Assembly: GCF_039555335.1 (NCBI RefSeq)
Contig: NC_092636.1
Coordinates: 54,305,706-54,369,705 of the forward strand
DNA length: 64,000 nucleotides
Reading direction: 5' to 3'
From: Amphiura filiformis
Lineage: Eukaryota; Echinodermata; Ophiuroidea; Amphilepidida; Amphiuridae
Position numbers and translations under genes: made by a program. Each line of letters starts with the position of its first letter. The stretch's first letter is position 1. Below are positions 61,888 through 64,000 of this stretch, piece after piece. The notes beneath the pieces are model-generated. The model saw only the letters and a program-made list of their open reading frames with translations, did not search any database and was not told where the DNA came from.

Positions 61888-62010
61888 TCATGTCCGCGAT
61901 GCCCTGCCTTTCTTTTGATGGCATCTTATACAACATGTTACAATAATACAATCCGCAAATTCCACAATAGTTACCAAGCTCATTCCACACAGTAATCCCA
62001 TATATCCACA
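61888..62010 (-). pseudogene. DEG/ENaC-type channel, TM2-encoding 3' piece
   Basis: On the minus strand the frame reads CGYMGLLCGMSLVTIVEFAD, then a hydrophobic run, a basic tail (RCHQKKGRAS) and TGA at 61888-61890. G-x-x-G-L-x-x-G-x-S-L-x-T-x-x-E is the pore/TM2 signature of degenerin/ENaC/ASIC channels; the selectivity triplet here is GMS instead of the usual GAS. It lies on the same strand and 1.8 kb downstream of the clear DEG/ENaC exon at 63788-63941. The sequence upstream of the Gly is Tc1 transposase, not the expected intron or pre-TM2 segment. The exon is thus probably truncated or disrupted. Whether the gene still works cannot be told here. Confidence 0.6.
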
Positions 62011-62480
62011 GGCCGCCGCAATAGTCGGACACCTTCTCCACATGTTACTCACCGACCTGGTTACACGTTACTGTGGGATGGAATTCCATTCGTCAACAAG
62101 GATTCGTCGCAGGTCATTCAATGTGGTTGCATATGGCACGCACAGCACGATCAAGCTGGTCCCACAAGTGTTCAATCGGGTTGAGGTCTGGCCCCCGGGT
62201 CTGGCCTGATGGCAGGCCATTTTGACTCTACTCCCATATTCTGTAGGTAGTCGTTGACTACCGTGGATATGTGGGGCGAGCGGTGTCATCTTGGAGGATT
62301 GCATTAGGTCCCAGATTGTGAAGTGGGATTGCAGCTTGCTGCAGAGAATAATGATCAATTTGGCAAATTCTTTTTGAGACCCCACTACATTCACAAGGCG
62401 TGTACTCAGCCGTGAAAAATGTTATTGTTCCAAATGAGGTGTCATTGTAAAGGGGAGTATTGTAGCTATCCATTGATATG
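62005..62480 (-). pseudogene. Degenerate Tc1-like transposase fragment 1
   Basis: The minus strand carries the C-terminal half of a Tc1-type DDE transposase spread over several frames: LHNLGPNAILQDDTARP, YLQNMGV, SPDLNPIEHLWDQL (with the final catalytic Glu), LRRILVDEWNSIPQ and WRRCPTIAA. The pieces are in order but need frameshifts to join, and a stop replaces Gln after SIPQ. The terminus at about 62008 runs into the TM2-encoding sequence. Confidence 0.85.
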
Positions 62481-62960
62481 CAACACGATATGAATATGTC
62501 ACAAATAATTTGAGATACAGATGCTTGAAAAAACTTTCCAAACTTTTGTTGAGGAGTTTATAAAAATCTCGACAAATGTATCTTCATCTTTTCCTGACCT
62601 TGATTGATATGCCCACGAATGTACTTGTTGGTAAATTGGTTTTGCAATTAGAAACTCTCTCCCTTTCCTTCTACCCTGTCTCTTCTAATGTAAAAGAGTA
62701 AAACATCTCACTCTATAAGTGAGAAAAGTAAAAATAACTCCAGAGAGGACACCCCCCTTTCAAGATGAAGGGGCATTACTCTTTTCTAAACTCCACAACA
62801 AAAGTTTGGAATTTTTTTCAAGCATCTATATATATCTCAGATTATTTGTGACATGTTCATATCGTGTTTCATAGCAATGGAAAGCTGCGTTATTTCCCTT
62901 TGCAATGACATCACATTTGAAGCAATCACCTTTTTCACGGCATAATACACGTTTATGCCA
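62395..62960. repeat. Palindromic arrangement of two transposon halves
   Basis: 62395-62545 and 62808-62960 are inverse copies (AATTTGAGATACAGATGCTTG against CAAGCATC...ATCTCAGATTATTTG; then ATATGTCACAAATAA and its inverse). The outer parts are transposase-derived, so the right part is a plus-strand fragment of the same Tc1 family facing fragment 1. The 260-bp centre has no recognised feature. Confidence 0.7.
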
Positions 62961-62999
62961 AATTGACCATTATTCTGTGCTCAAACAACACTAGTCACT

Positions 63000-63500
63000 G
63001 ACCTCAATAGCGGGTGGAAAAACCATACGCAGCCACAACAGCCTGGCACCTCCTCCTCATGTTGCTCACCAACCTGGTCACACGTTGCTGTGGAATAGCA
63101 TTCCATTCTTCTAGGATTCGTCGCAGGTCATTCAATGTGGTTGCATTGGCTTCTCTGACACGCATATAGCACGACCAAGCTCAAGCTGGTCTCACAAGTG
63201 TTCAATCGGGTTGAGGTCTGGGCTGATGACAGGTCATTCCATTCTCTCTACTCCCATATTCTATAGGTAGTCGTTGACCATGTTGAATTGTAGGAGCGAG
63301 CATTTTCATCTTGGAGGATTGCATTTGGCCCCAGATTATGGAGATATGGGATTATAGCTTGCTGCACAGATTAATGGTTAATGTGGCACATTCTGTTTGA
63401 GACCCCACTACATTCACAAGATGTGTACTCAGGCATGAAAAAGGTGATTGTTTCAAATGTGGTGTCATTGTAAAGATGAATAAAGTAGCTATCCATTGAT
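63000..63500 (-). pseudogene. Degenerate Tc1-like transposase fragment 2
   Basis: Second copy of the Tc1 C-terminal region on the minus strand. It ends in ILEEWNAIPQQRVTRLVSNM then RRRCQAVVAAYG, the canonical Tc1 C-terminus. The 62-kb copy lines up along it with many substitutions. Frames are broken, and TAG/TGA codons interrupt the region before NPIEHL. Confidence 0.85.
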
Positions 63501-63787
63501 ATGCAACACGATATGAACATGTCACATCAAATAATCAAAGATATGTCATAAAGGAACATTACTCCTTTTCAAGAAATTTCATACCTTTCATGCTTGTCAT
63601 GTCATATCTTGGAATGTCTTTGGTTCCTACTCTTTTAGGAGTGCTTATCAGTCTTTTAGAGCCGGGGTGTTGTTCACTCGTTTGGGTTGATTTTTACCCT
63701 TCTTTTTCATTATGTTACATTAAGAGAGAGAAATATGGAATATACATGGATTTATGAACGGACGTTTTTAACGGGGATTAATCGTAC

Positions 63788-63941
63788 CTGAGAGTGGTTT
63801 CGCTGAGATTACCATATTCTTCTATCAATACTTGAGTGATGTGTGTATTAGGCCAGTATGCCATAGACACTAATCCATCATAATAACTAGAATTGCAGGG
63901 TACAGGGCAATCACAATGAATATTATTGGCAGTAAAATTGG
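63788..63941 (-). CDS. DEG/ENaC/ASIC-family sodium channel, extracellular exon (partial gene)
   Basis: This minus-strand exon has an acceptor ending GTTGTTGTTGCAG and a donor CTCAG|GTACGAT. Its 154 nt encode about 51 residues. The core is CDCPVPCNSSYYDGLVS, the conserved C-x-C-x-x-P-C-x-x-x-x-Y segment near the end of the cysteine-rich extracellular domain of degenerin/ENaC/ASIC channels, followed by the usual [SA]xxYWP-like stretch (MAYWPNTHITQVL). These are trimeric, two-TM, plasma-membrane cation channels. Upstream exons lie beyond the right edge of the window. A TM2 piece is at 61888-62010, but the short exon expected between the two was not found. Confidence 0.8.
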
Positions 63942-64000
63942 CTGCAACAACAACAACAACAAACAACAAAAATACTTTATTAATGACAATGATGATAATT

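Overview
This window looks like part of a nuclear chromosome from a marine invertebrate animal. The evidence is AT-rich DNA, GT-AG introns of 0.1 to 4.3 kb, an intron-rich gene encoding an animal-type large ribonucleotide reductase subunit, and many short DNA transposons with inverted ends. The tree-level guess is a deuterostome, possibly an echinoderm, but that rests on impression rather than on a diagnostic marker. Three protein-coding loci can be supported.

Region by region. From 1 to about 20.9 kb there is no recognisable gene. The region is built from old, diverged duplications: two copies of a 1.4-kb block containing a tRNA-derived SINE at 6.6-8.0 and 14.6-16.0 kb, three copies of another block, and two copies of a third. 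From 20.9 to 23.2 kb two miniature transposons lead into the last coding exon (22607-23110, +) of a class C GPCR related to metabotropic glutamate receptors. One of the elements ends 38 bp before its splice acceptor. From 23.6 to 28.5 kb there are foldbacks, a 171-bp tandem duplication and unassigned DNA. From 28.6 to 31.8 kb lies a dead LINE reverse transcriptase carrying nested insertions, followed by a truncated second copy of the mariner-like element. From 31.8 to 35.2 kb there is a 51-bp palindromic minisatellite with higher-order structure and a related duplicated block. From 35.5 to 38.5 kb there is a 3-kb Harbinger-like element with further elements nested inside it.

From 38.8 to 59.1 kb (+) lies a complete 18-exon RRM1 gene. 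It encodes 797 residues with every catalytic cysteine present, and the promoter has an exact E2F-type site and an inverted CCAAT box. Its introns hold at least a dozen transposon insertions, several with clean target duplications. From 61 to 64 kb (-) there are two pieces of a DEG/ENaC-type sodium channel gene: an extracellular cysteine-rich exon at 63788-63941 and a TM2-encoding piece at about 61888-62010. They are separated and partly overrun by degenerate Tc1 transposase fragments.

The three genes are functionally unrelated (dNTP synthesis, signalling receptor, ion channel), as expected for an animal chromosome. No operon-like or defence-island-like system was found. The unusual material is the repeat architecture: the palindromic 51-mer array, the nested insertions that can be read in order, the duplicated splice-acceptor region in RRM1 intron 10, and the transposase to channel junction.
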